Part shown: positions 10,442 through 21,812 of the stretch, in pieces
Numbering within the stretch: position 1 is the first letter of the stretch
How the letters are laid out: every line of letters starts with the position of its first letter
From: Pontederia crassipes
Taxonomy: Eukaryota > Streptophyta > Magnoliopsida > Commelinales > Pontederiaceae
Direction of reading: 5' to 3'
Length of the DNA: 64,000 bases
NCBI GenBank assembly: GCA_030549335.1
Contig: CM060189.1
Location: forward strand, 32,077,001 to 32,141,000
Program-made: the position numbers and the translations under genes
The notes under the pieces: model-generated
The model's input: the letters and a program-made list of their open reading frames with translations, nothing else
Databases searched by the model: none
What the model was told of the DNA's origin: nothing

Positions 10442-12595
10442 TGTAACAGCCAGCAAAAGATAAAAAAAAAAGAGAAGAATCGGTCAACAGAATTAAGAGA
10501 TAAAAGTCGAATAGGAGTGGAGATAAATGTTATCAGATTTAACGATATCAGATTAATCACGAGAAGAGTCTTATATGAGGGAAACAAATCAAGCATTAAA
10601 TCTATTTATTCCCTCAACCTCACGACCTCTCTCTTCCCTCTTCCAAGGTTGCTGATCTATGCGTGACCAGAGAAGGGAGAAATAATTCTTCCGAGGAGGA
10701 AAGGGCGCAGGGAGTTCGAAGAGAGGACAGGAGACACGGGTGATAATTAACCGCGAATCGAGGTGGGTGAATCGAAATCACCTTGCATGACCTCTGAGTT
10801 ATCTCAATTCATGCCCGAATCGTTATGAAAAGAAGAGGAATATGATTCAAGTTATTGTTTTTAATTGTTTGATTTCTTGAATTCTTTGATTGATTGATTG
10901 TTGCATGCATAGTTATTTCTGTTTGTTATATTTCTGTATTATTGATTGCTAGGATGTAAGATTTAGAGTGGGGCGAAAGTACGTAGAGGGGATTCCGTTT
11001 TCGGTTTTATAACATGACCCAATTTTAAAATAGAAGTATTACGGCCGAAAAAAAATTGTTGGGCGTAATTGTCTTACGGTCGAGAAAAAGATGGAGAGAG
11101 AAAAAAAAAGGTGAATTCTTACGGCCGTAATGCAGTAGAGGTAAAATTTTTACGGCCGTAATGCAGTAGAGGTAAAATTTTTACGGCCGTAAGGATTGGC
11201 CGTAAGAGAAAGAAAAAAAAAGGGGAAAAGGGATGAAGCTTACGGCCGTAATGCAATAGAGGAAGACTTTACGGCCGTAAGGAAAGGATGGAGAGAGAAG
11301 GAGATGGATTGGCCGTAAGGGTTAATTTTTACGGCCGAAATAAGATGGAGAGTCGAGATTACGGCTTAATGCAAAAGGGGTGAATTGTTACGGCCGAAAT
11401 AGAATAGAAAATAGGGTTTTTACGGCCGTAACGGGATAGGCCGTAACGGATGGGAGTAACAGATGATGGCCGTAACGAAATAAGGGTTGAATTATTACGG
11501 CCGAAATAGAATAGAAAATAGGGTTTTACGGCCGTAACGTAATAAGGGTGGATTTTTACGGCCGTAAAATAAAAGAACTCCTCGGGCGTAAAATCCAAAG
11601 AATTAGGGTTTTACGGCCGTAAGGTGGAGGAGATTCTTTGGGCGAAAAATCCAACAAAATTTACCTATTAATCTCTCTTTATTTTAATATGAACATTATT
11701 GATTTCCTTATAATTCCAACATGAACTCTTTGTCTTGATTTATCTCATACCGATCATATCTCCTTCATCACATGATACAAAGAATGACAAGATAATAAAA
11801 GTGATTAATAAGTTCAGATGAAAGATTAATGATGGGTTGCCAGTCCAAGCCAGGTGCATCAAGATAAGGGTCGCTCCCTTGGTCATGGTTTGATCACCCA
11901 TTGACCCGCACAAGGCCGTATCGTTTGCTGGGCACACCCCAAGAATTAAAGGCACCTCAAAGTCACCCTGATTGTTAATTAATAACCAAGATCGACAAGC
12001 ATGTTCAAGTTCAAGTTCAAGTCAAGTATGTCATGATTCCAAGTTTACTATGTATTATTGATCCTCATGATTCATGATATCGCTGATCTTATCCTTATTA
12101 TGATCCATGATACTAATATGTTATCTTTCACGTTCAAGTTAAGCATGATTATTTATCGCTGATTATTATATTCATGTCATGCATTGTATATCATGTGGTT
12201 CCCCACTAGGCTGTAAAGCTAACGGGAGGACCTCCTCCCCTGTGTCTGATTTCCACAGGACCAGATCAGTAACGTGGTGGAGTAGGCGTGTGGTGATGAT
12301 GCTCTGGCGATAGGACAGCACATGAATCATAGGGCTTTTAGAGTGTTATTTAGTTTTCATTTACCTTCCGCAATTTAGATTCATGATGTAAAACTTAGTT
12401 TATTTCTTAGTAATGACATAGCCACTTTTAGACTTCCGCATAATTATGTTATTTTTTTTTATTTCATTATCTTTCCGCTGACGTGTCTCAGTTTCTGACT
12501 GAGATATGGTCCAAGTTATGATCAAGTTATAGCATGTCGTAGCGTCTCCAGATTGGTCTTCGCCACGTGGCGGGGGTCGATTTGGGGGCGTTACA
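10442..12595 (+). repeat. 5' LTR of the gypsy element
   Basis: 2154 bp, TGTAAC...GTTACA. It has one more 31-bp unit (around 11150) than the 3' LTR and one fewer block of 'ttcaag' repeats (near 12003). It carries the TTACGGCCGTAA palindrome array. Confidence 0.95.
11036..11625. repeat. Array of TTACGGCCGTAA palindromes in the 5' LTR
   Basis: By eye, nine copies of the perfect 12-bp palindrome TTACGGCCGTAA, plus several half or variant copies (ttacggccgaaa, ggccgtaacg), spaced by 20-60 bp of purine-rich sequence. The 3' LTR (18070-18630) has eight. Possible roles are protein-binding sites or local hairpins; that is inference. Confidence 0.9.
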
Positions 12596-12599
12596 TTTA

Positions 12600-12612
12600 T
12601 GGTATCAGAGCC
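12600..12612 (+). promoter_or_regulatory. Primer binding site (tRNA-iMet type)
   Basis: 'tggtatcagagcc' lies four bases after the 5' LTR. It is complementary to the 3' end of initiator tRNA-Met, the usual primer of plant LTR retrotransposons. The untranslated leader continues to 12792. Confidence 0.9.
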
Positions 12613-12792
12613 TAAAGTTAGGACTCTCTTGACGTCCTAGTGTATAGAATAGTCTAGTATGGAAAAAGGTTCATGTGCTATCGCCGTGCAGTCGCCACAC
12701 CCTCCACCGAAAAGTAATGTAAGTCATGTTTATGTTTAAGATAAGTTATGATTTATTGATGCATGATTTTATTGCATGAATAGAGGATAAAC

Positions 12793-15012
12793 ATGTCACG
12801 ACGGTCAGAGCGTATTCAAGAGCAAATGGCCAGAGCGGACCGAAATCTGTATGAGGCATCGGAAGGTCCACTTCCTGAGATGGGGGCCCAGCCGGGTCGC
12901 GGACGTGGCCGTGGCCGAGGTCGTGCGCCAGGCCGCGGAAGAGGTAGAGGCCGCGCAGCTAGAGCGCCATTAGAGGAGCATGTGGATGAGTTTGCTCCAC
13001 CTGAGGGTAGCCAGGCAGGAGACAGCCCACCGACGTTAAGGCGTCGTAATCAGAGGGCACGCCATGAAGCTGTAGAAGACACCATCCAGGCTTTCCTGAA
13101 GTTGCATCCGCCTCATTATGATGGGAAGGCGGACTTTTTCAAGGCTGAAGAATGGATTGAGACTATGGATCGGATTTTTAAGCTGATGAGATGTACTGAT
13201 GAACGCAAGGTCCTGTATGCCACACACGTGCTTACTAGTACTGCGATGGGCTGGTGGAAGACTACAAGGGCCACCAGGTTCAGAGGGATGGAAGAAGAGG
13301 ACATAGCATGGGATGAATTTAAGAAGGCTTTCATGACGCGCTACACTCCTGAACATGACCGCATCAACAAACAAGAGGAGTTCCTGCAACTGCAACAGGG
13401 AACCATGTCTGTGGCAGATTACCACACCCAGTTCATCCAACTGGAACAATATTGCCCGATGCCATTTGAAGGACGTATTAGGGCTAACAGATTCATTAAT
13501 GGACTACAGCAGGCACTGAAGACTGAAGTCATGTCTGGGGATTGTGAAGATCTAGAGAAGGCTGTGAGGTTAGCCACACGTATGGAAAAGGATCAAGCTG
13601 AACGCAAGGCCAAAGCTCCAGCCAAAGCAATAGAGCAGCCCAGGCCTCGAACGAATGATCATCGGCCATTTAGGAGGAACGATCGCCGTGATCGTCGTTA
13701 CAGGCCATACCAGCAGAGAGAAGCCCCAAGACAGGCTCAAGCTCAATCACGGCCTGCGCCAATGCAAGCACAGCCACTGAGACAACTGCCACCGCCACCA
13801 CGTCAGCCACAAGTGCCACAGAAGCCTGTATGTCCTCACTGTGGCCGTCACCATGATGGAGAGTGTCGTAGACTGAGCGGCGCATGCATTCAGTGTGGAC
13901 AGTTCGGACATTTCATCAGAAATTGCCCACAGGCTGCCAGAGGAGGCCGAGACAATCGAGCAGCAGGAGGTGCAAATTCCATTGTGCAAGGTCGTGTGCA
14001 CAACCTGGAAGCTGATGCAGCCCAAAATGATAATGATGTCATTAGAGGTACCCTCCCGATCGCCAACTTGTCTGCTATTATTTTATTTGATTCTGGGGCT
14101 ACACACTCGTTTATTTCAGAGTCGTGTGCCCAAACTCTTAGTCTACCTCAGAAGCAGATGCCCCATGCTATGCGTGTGAGTACACCTATGGGAACTCTCC
14201 ATGCTGCCAAGTACATCCCGAATGTACCTGTCAATGTAGACAAGAAAAATTTGTCTGCAGACCTCATAGTCATCCCCATGGTGGATTATGACGTCATTTT
14301 GGGGATGGACTGGCTTTCATATCACGATGCAACTTTGCAGTGCAAACAGAAGAAGATCGTTATAGGGACGCAAGGCAAGCCCAAGGCAGTGATCAGAGGC
14401 ACTCCATCAACAAAGAACAAAGTCATTGTCTCAGCGATCAAGGCACAGAAGCTATTGCAGAAAGGATGTTGTGGGTACTTGGCTAGTGTGGTCAAGACGG
14501 ATGCACCTGTCACTGAGCTTCAACAGATAGATGTGGTGCGGGAGTTCCCAGATGTATTTCCTGAAGACACATCCGGATTACCACCGAAACGGGAAATCGA
14601 CTTTAAAATAGAGCTCCTCCCTGGGACTGCACCCATCTCTAAAGCACCATACCGTATGGCACCTGCTGAAATGCAGGAACTGAAGAAGCAGATACAGGAG
14701 CTACTGGACAAGGGATTTATCAGACCGAGCGTCTCACCCTGGGGCGCACCGATCTTGTTTGTCAAGAAAAAGGACGGCTCCCTGCAGCTCTGCATCGACT
14801 ATAGAATGCTCAATAAAGTGACAGTGAAGAATAAGTACCCCCTGCCTCGGACAGATGACCTTTTCGATCAACTGTCAAAAGCATCAGTGTTCTCTAAGAT
14901 AGACTTACGTAGTGGCTACCACCAGCTGAGAGTGGCAGAGGAGGACATACCGAAAACTGCTTTTCGGCAAGATATGGCCACTACGAGTTCTTGGTCATGC
15001 CATTTGGACTGA
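12793..15012 (+). pseudogene. Gypsy gag, protease and start of reverse transcriptase (frame-broken)
   Basis: Open for 739 codons. An RG-rich N-terminus (residues 35-57) is followed by a retrotransposon gag domain (about 100-250), a C-P-H-C...C Cys/His motif (348-358) and a CCHC zinc knuckle (365-378, [14 protein letters not shown]). An aspartic protease follows, with [11 protein letters not shown] at 431-441. The reverse transcriptase begins near 590 ([24 protein letters not shown]). In the full element this would be one polyprotein with the next two reading frames. A one-base deletion at about 14967 throws the frame off just before the YGHYEF motif, and the last dozen codons are out-of-frame sequence. 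ATG at 12793 is the first good start after the leader. Confidence 0.9.
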
Positions 15013-16715
15013 CGAACGCTCCTGCCGCGTTCATGGATTTAATGAACAGGGTCTTCCGACCATATTTAGACCAGTTTGTCATAGTGTTTGTGGATGACAT
15101 TCTGATCTATTCTTCCAGTCCAGAGCAACACCGAGAGCATCTCAGGATAGTATTGGAGATCCTAAGACAACACAAGCTTTATGGTAAGCTTTCAAAGTGT
15201 GAATTCTGGCTGAAGGAGATCATGTTCTTGGGACACATAGTCTCCAAGAAGGGCATTGCAGTAGACCCCGCAAAAGTGGAAGCGGTGACGAATTGGACTA
15301 GGCCGAAGAATGCTTCTGAGATTCGCAGCTTCCTTGGTTTAGCGGGTTATTACAGGAGGTTTATCCGAGACTTTTCTAAGATTGCTGCACCCCTCACAAA
15401 TCTCACAAAGAAGGCGGAAAAATTTATCTGGACAGACAAATGTGAGCAAAGCTTTCAGACTCTAAAGGACCGTCTGACTTCGGCATCGATTCTCACTATA
15501 CCGACAGGCAGTGGAGGTTTCGTGGTCTACAGTGATGCGTGTGGAACAGGATTGGGTTGTGTCCTGATGCAACATGGCAAAGTAGTGGCTTATGCTTCAC
15601 GGCAACTAAAGAAGCATGAGGTCAATTACCCCACACATGACTTAGAATTGGCGGCTGTGGTCTTTGCTCTGAAGATCTGGAGGCACTATTTGTATGGAGA
15701 GACGTTCGAGATCTTCACTGACCACAAGAGTCTCAAGTACATCTTCGATCAGAGGGATCTTAACATGAGGCAACGACGATGGCTTGAGCTCCTCAAGGAT
15801 TATGAATTTGCTATCAATTACCATCCGGGTAAAGCAAATTCAGTCGCCGATGCATTAAGCAGGAAGTGGGAAGGCTCGCTAGCTTATATGAGGCTACGCG
15901 AGTACGAGATGCTGGAAGAAATTGAGCAATGGTGCCCCAAGCTGGGAACAAATGGAGCTTTATGGATGATGCATCAGATGAAGCCCAGTTTAATTGACAG
16001 GATCATAACAGCTCAGAAAGTAGATCCTGAATATCAGAAGGTTCTGAAGAGGTGCCAGAATGAACCAGCAGATTTTCAGATCTCTGCAGATGGAGGGATT
16101 AGATATCGGGACAGGTTGTGGATTCCCCCTGACGCTGATGTCCGACGAGAGGTACTGGATGAGTGCCACAAGTCGGAGTTCGCCATCCACCCCGGTAGCA
16201 CCAAGATGTATAAGGATGTACAACGCAGCTACTGGTGGCCGGACATGAAAAGAGAGATAGCAGAATATGTATCCCGATGCCTGGTGTGTCAACAAGTCAA
16301 GATTGAACATCAGCGGCCATATGGCAAGTTGAAGCCTTTGGAAATCCCACAATGGAAGTGGGATAAGATCACTATGGATTTCGTATCCAACTTGCCTAAG
16401 ACTAAGAAGGGTCATGATGCCATATGGGTAGTCGTGGATCGTTTCACAAAGGCAGCACACTTTATTCCAATCCGATGGAAGCAATCAGTGGAGAGTCTGC
16501 TAGACTTATATGTGAGAGAAGTGGTCAAACTCCATGGGATCCCAGAGTCCATAGTGTCTGATCGAGACCCCAGATTCACTGCCAGATTCTGGAGGAGCAT
16601 GCAGGAAGCCTTTGGTACAAGGCTCAACTTCAGTACAGCTTTCCACCCTCAGACAGATGGGCAGTCTGAGAGGATCATCCAGACACTAGAGGATATGTTA
16701 AGGCCTGTGCACTAG
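14991..16715 (+). pseudogene. Gypsy reverse transcriptase, RNase H and integrase core (frame-broken)
   Basis: Continues pol in the next frame. The reverse transcriptase catalytic motif FVDDILIYS is at residues 33-41. RNase H begins near [10 protein letters not shown] and includes FTDHKSL. The integrase has an HHCC zinc-binding region ([10 protein letters not shown]...CLVCQQVK), then DDE-core motifs around [18 protein letters not shown] and [11 protein letters not shown]. Copying and insertion of the element depend on these activities. A second one-base deletion near 16702 ends the frame at 16715, inside the integrase. The listed start is only the first ATG in this frame, not a true initiation site. 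Confidence 0.9.
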
Positions 16716-17434
16716 ATTGGCAGGGTAGCTGGGATGAGCACATTCATCTGATTGAGTTTTCTTATAACAACAGCTACCATTCTAGTATTGGTATGGCACC
16801 ATTTGAAGCCCTGTATGGACGACCTTGCTGTTCACCTGCCCACTGGAGCGAAGTAGGCGAGGAAAAGATCATGAGTAAGGAAGAAGTGAAAGAAGCAGTA
16901 GAATATGCTGAGAAGATAGAATTGATTAAGCAAAGGATGAAGACTGCTCAAGGAAGGCAAAAGAGTTATGCTGACAAAGGCAGACGAGAACAGATCTTTC
17001 AAGCTGGAGACCAAGTTCTTCTGAAGGTATCTCCCATGAAAGGAGTCATGAGATTCAGTAAGCGAGGAAAGCTCAGTCCTCGTTATGTAGGCCCATTTGA
17101 GATACTCGAGCTGGTAGGCGAGGCAGCATGCAGGCTGGCTCTACCCCCATCTTATGGGAGAGTGCACAATGTATTTCATGTATCCATGCTCAAGAAGTAC
17201 AAACACGATGCTGCAAATGTTCTAAGGATAGAGGAGCCAGATATAGTTGCAGACTTGACCTTCGTTGAGTATCCAACACATATAGTGGATCGCAAAGTAC
17301 AACGTCAGAAGAACAAGGATGTCCCCATGGTCAGAGTAGCTTGGTGTCACCATAGCGGAGATGACGCGACATGGGAGCTCGAATCGGAAATGCGCCAAGA
17401 ATTCCCTCATCTTTTCGGTAAGCCCTCTACTTAG
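16703..17434 (+). pseudogene. Gypsy integrase C-terminus and chromodomain-like tail
   Basis: Third pol segment, in frame from about 16703 to the stop at 17434; the first ATG is at 16793. It has the integrase C-terminal motif (GMAPFEALYGR), the GPY/F-type region (LSPRYVGPFEI), the 'VHNVFHVSMLKKY' motif, and a tail with PTHIVDRKVQR and HHSGDDATWELE. The tail resembles the chromodomain-like module of plant chromoviruses, thought to steer insertion to particular chromatin. The stop is the natural end of pol, just before the polypurine tract. Confidence 0.88.
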
Positions 17435-17462
17435 TGCAAAATTCGAGGACGAATTTTCTTTT

Positions 17463-17475
17463 AAGGGGGTAAGAA
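17463..17475 (+). promoter_or_regulatory. Polypurine tract of the gypsy element
   Basis: 'aagggggtaagaa' directly abuts the 3' LTR. It is the expected plus-strand primer site for DNA synthesis. Confidence 0.85.
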
Positions 17476-19608
17476 TGTAACAGCCAGCAAAAGATAAAAA
17501 AAAAGAGAAGAATCGGTCAACAGAATTAAGAGATAAAAGTCGAATAGGAGTGGAGATAAATGTTATCAGATTTAACGATATCAGATTAATCACGAGAAGA
17601 GTCTTATATGAGGGAAACAAATCAAGCATTAAATCTATTTATTCCCTCAACCTCACGACCTCTCTCTTCCCTCTTCCAAGGTTGCTGATCTATGCGTGAC
17701 CAGAGAAGGGAGAAATAATTCTTCCGAGGAGGAAAGGGCGCAGGGAGTTCGAAGAGAGGACAGGAGACACGGGTGATAATTAACCGCGAATCGAGGTGGG
17801 TGAATCGAAATCACCTTGCATGACCTCTGAGTTATCTCAATTCATGCCCGAATCATTATGAAAAGAAGAGGAATATGATTCAAGTTATTGTTTTTAATTG
17901 TTTGATTTCTTGAATTCTTTGATTGATTGATTGTTGCATGCATAGTTATTTCTGTTTGTTATATTTCTGTATTATTGATTGCTAGGATGTAAGATTTAGA
18001 GTGGGGCGAAAGTACGTAGAGGGGATTCCGTTTTTGGTTTTATAACACGACCCAATTTTAAAATAGAAGTATTACGGCCGAAAAAAAATTGTTGGGCGTA
18101 ATTGTCTTACGGTCGAGAAAAAGATGGAGAGAGAAAAAAAAAGGTGAATTCTTACGGCCGTAATGCAGTAGAGGTAAAATTTTTACGGCCGTAAGGATTG
18201 GCCGTAAGAGAAAGAAAAAAAAAGGGGAAAAGGGATGAAGCTTACGGCCGTAATGCAATAGAGGAAGACTTTACGGCCGTAAGGAAAGGATGGAGAGAGA
18301 AGGAGATGGATTGGCCGTAAGGGTTAATTTTTACGGCCGAAATAAGATGGAGAGTCGAGATTACGGCTTAATGCAAAAGGGGTGAATTGTTACGGCCGAA
18401 ATAGAATAGAAAATAGGGTTTTTACGGCCGTAACGGGATAGGCCGTAACGGATGGGAGTAACAGATGATGGCCGTAACGAAATAAGGGTTGAATTATTAC
18501 GGCCGAAATAGAATAGAAAATAGGGTTTTACGGCCGTAACGTAATAAGGGTGGATTTTTACGGCCGTAAAATAAAAGAACTCCTCGGGCGTAAAATACAA
18601 AGAATTAGGGTTTTACGGCCGTAAGGTGGAGGAGATTCTTTGGGCGAAAAATCCAACAAAATTTACCTATTAATCTCTCTTTATTTTAATATGAACATTA
18701 TTGATTTCCTTATAATTCCAACATGAACTCTTTGTCTTGATTTATCTCATACCGATCATATTTCCTTCATCACATGATACAAAGAATGACAAGATAATAA
18801 AAGTGATTAATAAGTTCAGATGAAAGATTAATGATGGGTTGCCAGTCCAAGCCAGGTGCATCAAGATAAGGGTCGCTCCCTTGGTCATAGTTTGATCACC
18901 CATTGACCCGCACAAGGCCGTATCGTTTGCTGGGCACACCCCAAGAATTAAAGGCACCTCAAAGTCACCCTGATTGTTAATTAATAACCAAGATCGACAA
19001 GCATGTTCAAGTTCAAGTTCAAGTTCAAGTTCAAGTCAAGTATGTCATGATTCCAAGTTTACTATGTATTATTGATCCTCATGATTCATGATATCGCTGA
19101 TCTTATCCTTATTATGATCCATGATACTAATATGTTATCTTTCACGTTCAAGTTAAGCATGATTATTTATCGCTGATTATTATATTCATGTCATGCATTG
19201 TATATCATGTGGTTCCCCACTAGGCTGTAAAGCTAACGGGAGGACCTCCTCCCCTGTGTCTGATTTCCACAGGACCAGATCAGTAACGTGGTGGAGTAGG
19301 CGTGTGGTGATGATGCTCTGGCGATAGGACATCACATGAATCATAGGGCTTTTAGAGTGTTATTTAGTTTTCATTTACCTTCCGCAATTTAGATTCATGA
19401 TGTAAAACTTAGTTTATTTCTTAGTAATGACATAGCCACTTTTAGACTTCCGCATAATTATGTTATTTTTTTTATTTCATTATCTTTCCGCTGACGTGTC
19501 TCAGTTTCTGACTGAGATATGGTCCAAGTTATGATCAAGTTATAGCATGTCGTAGCGTCTCCAGATTGGTCTTCGCCACGTGGCGGGGGTCGATTTGGGG
19601 GCGTTACA
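17476..19608 (+). repeat. 3' LTR of the gypsy element
   Basis: 2133 bp, nearly identical to the 5' LTR. Differences seen by eye include g/a at the 'cccgaatc' site, two changes near 'ttttataaca', 'gtaaaatac', 'catatttcc', 'catagttt' and 'gacatcac'. It has one fewer 31-bp unit and two more 'ttcaag' blocks. Confidence 0.95.
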
Positions 19609-19618
19609 ATATGTATTA

Positions 19619-19694
19619 CAACAACAACAACAAAGTCTTATCCCACTAAGTGAGATCGGCTATATGGATCATACGACGTCATTTCGCTCTATAC
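19619..19694 (-). mobile_element. 5'-truncated Au-like SINE fragment with 13-bp target duplication
   Basis: On the minus strand this 76-bp piece ends in TTG repeats after 'cttagtgggataagactttg', the 3' end style of plant Au SINEs. Right flank 19695-19707 is 'agcatatgtatta'. The left flank has the same 13 bases, split by the gypsy insertion: 'agcatatg' at 10434-10441 and 'tatta' at 19614-19618. Family assignment is from memory of the Au tail. Confidence 0.7.
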
Positions 19695-19707
19695 AGCATA
19701 TGTATTA

Positions 19708-20464
19708 TCTAAAAATAAAAGGATTCTGAGGTAAGAAGTAAACTTATTTTTAACTAGTACATGTTTTTCATGAAATCGTAGAAAGAACTCTCTTGTGCTT
19801 TGTAATAAAAGTTGTTGAGTAAGATTACAGTCATATCTAAAGTTAAAATAAAATCAAATATATAATAAAAATGTAAATGGAATTTTAATTTATAATTGAA
19901 TAAGAAATTATATACTACTTTAGATTAATTTAAAACCCCAAAATTCTCAAACCACTAGAAATTTCAAAATGAAAAATAAGTTTAAACTTAAATTTATTAT
20001 TAAGTGCAAAATTAGATAATTAATATTAGGGACCTACCTAAAGTTCTAACATTGTAAAACCAATATTTAATTGTGCTATTAAATATAAGTAAAAACAAAA
20101 AAAAACTTCTTATACTATTATTAAACTTCAAAAAATTCTTATTATGGTTGGATTTTTATTTGATCGAAATCCTAGTTACAAAACTCCATAAATTGGTAAC
20201 TTGAAATTAAGACGAAAATTATTATTACTATTATGTCTATAATAAGCAGTATCATTTAGAACAATAAAAAATCATGAATATAGTTAGAAAAACTTAATAA
20301 TAAACTTATAATTGAATTATAAAGTCCGTAGTTTATTTTTGGATTCCATTAAAATACTAGAATTTTAAAATCTCTAAAAGTATTAGAGTCGTATAAGGAG
20401 AATAAACTAATGTCAGTCATATTTTCAACTTTTTGAAATGACAAACATTGGATATACGAAACAT
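19708..20464. other. AT-rich non-coding sequence, duplicate of 110-360
   Basis: No gene seen. 20150-20430 is the counterpart of 110-360 (shared 'tttataattgag/att' and 'tagtttatttttggatt' stretches). This places the gypsy insertion between two copies of a larger duplicated block. Confidence 0.5.
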
Positions 20465-21812
20465 CACTACAAGAAAATTGAAATTTTTCGACGGGTTATT
20501 TTTTACGGATAAAAATTCGTCGTAATTTGCGACGGATAGGTATCCATCGGTATTTTCGACGGTCACAACCGTCGAAAATAAGAATAATAATTATGTAATA
20601 TGTTATATTATTATTTTATTTTTTGACGATTAGGAACGTCGAAAGTTTCGACAGATATCTATCCGTCGAAATTTTCGACAATCATAACCGTCGGTAAATA
20701 GAAAATAATATAATATAAGAATTATTTTATTAATATAATTATCGACAGTTTGGACCGTCGATATTTCCGATGGTCCAAATCATCGGTAAGTAAAAAATAA
20801 TATAATATAAAAGAATATTTTATTAATAAAATTAGCGACAGTTTAAATTCGACGGTCTGGACCGTCGGTACCCTAAAAAATTAAATATGATATATGTAAG
20901 TAGTATTTTATTATTATAATTGCAGGCAGTTCACGTCATCCGATGTTTCGACGATCTTAATCGTCGGTAACTTTAAAAATAATTACATATTATATTCATA
21001 TATATATATATGTATATCATAATATATATATATATTATTAATATTTTCGAAGTTATATAAATAACCTTATTCCTCTCTCCTATCTCTACTTCCTTCCCTC
21101 TCTCTCCCTCTCTTATTTTGCCGGCGACACGACCTCCCAGACGGATCTCCCCGCCGACGACCCTCTCCCTCCCTCCCTCTCTCTCTCTCTCTCCGTTCAG
21201 GCGGATCGACCGCCTCGCAGTCTGATCTGGCCGCGGGAGGAGGGGCGGGAGGGGGAAGATCGGCCTTCAGTCGTTCGGATCCGACCACGGGCGGTCGGAT
21301 CGACCGCCTCGCAGTCCGATCTGGCCGACCTGCAGTCGGATCTGATCCGGGGGTGGGGTGGGTGGGTGGGTGGGTGCGGCAGATCGATAGCCAGATCGGC
21401 CGCCTCGCAGTCTGATCTAGCCACTTGGCAATCGGATTTTTGCACTGGCCGTCGAGTCCGGTCGTTGGCGGCGGTCTAATTTTTTTTATATTATAAAAAT
21501 TCTTTGCGACGGTTGCGACCGTCGAAAGTTTTGATGGTCGCGACGATCGTCGAAAGTTTCGACGATTGCGACGACCGTCGAAAGTCTCGACGGTCGTCGC
21601 AACTGCCGAAAGTTTCAACGGTTGCGACCGCCGGACTTTCGGGACGGTTACAACCGTCAAAACTTCCGATGATTTTTTTCCAACCGTCGAAAATCGTTTT
21701 ACGACGACCATTTTTTCGATGGATCATTTTCGTCGAAAATCGTAATTTTCAACGATTTTTGTCAAATTACATACGGTTTTGACCGTATGTAATTTGCTTT
21801 TTTCTTGTAGTG
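20465..21812. mobile_element. Non-autonomous CACTA element with GC-rich core
   Basis: The ends are CACTACAAGAAAATT and its inverse TTTCTTGTAGTG. Subterminal zones are full of 'accgtcg/cgacggt' motifs. The core (21060-21480) is GC-rich, with a (CT)n run and repeated 'cgcagtc(t/c)gatct(g/a)gcc' units. The 3-bp flanks (cat/gtt) do not match, so one end may have been rearranged. No transposase seen. The ORFs at 21067-21782 are low complexity and are not treated as genes. Confidence 0.75.

Larger units (their letters stand above)
10442..19608 (+). mobile_element. Young Ty3/gypsy chromovirus (Tekay/Del-type) retrotransposon
   Basis: A structurally complete LTR element of 9.2 kb: 5' LTR, tRNA-Met-type primer site, gag-pol, polypurine tract and 3' LTR. 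Flanks 10437-10441 and 19609-19613 are both 'atatg', a perfect 5-bp target duplication. The LTRs start TGTAAC and end GTTACA. By eye they differ at about seven substitutions plus a few small indels over 2.1 kb, so the insertion is recent. The double Cys-motif in gag and a chromodomain-like tail after integrase point to the Tekay/Del chromovirus lineage. The coding region has two one-base deletions, so this copy cannot make an intact polyprotein. Confidence 0.95.

Noticed and set aside
10439..10666. ORF inside the gypsy 5' LTR (and its twin at 17222-17629, minus)
   Set aside because: LTR sequence. Its presence in both LTRs comes from their identity, not from coding.
21067..21782. Long minus-strand ORF (214 aa) in the 20.5-kb CACTA element
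   Set aside because: Built from 'gtcgaaa' subterminal motifs and (CT)n/GC-rich repeats, so low complexity.
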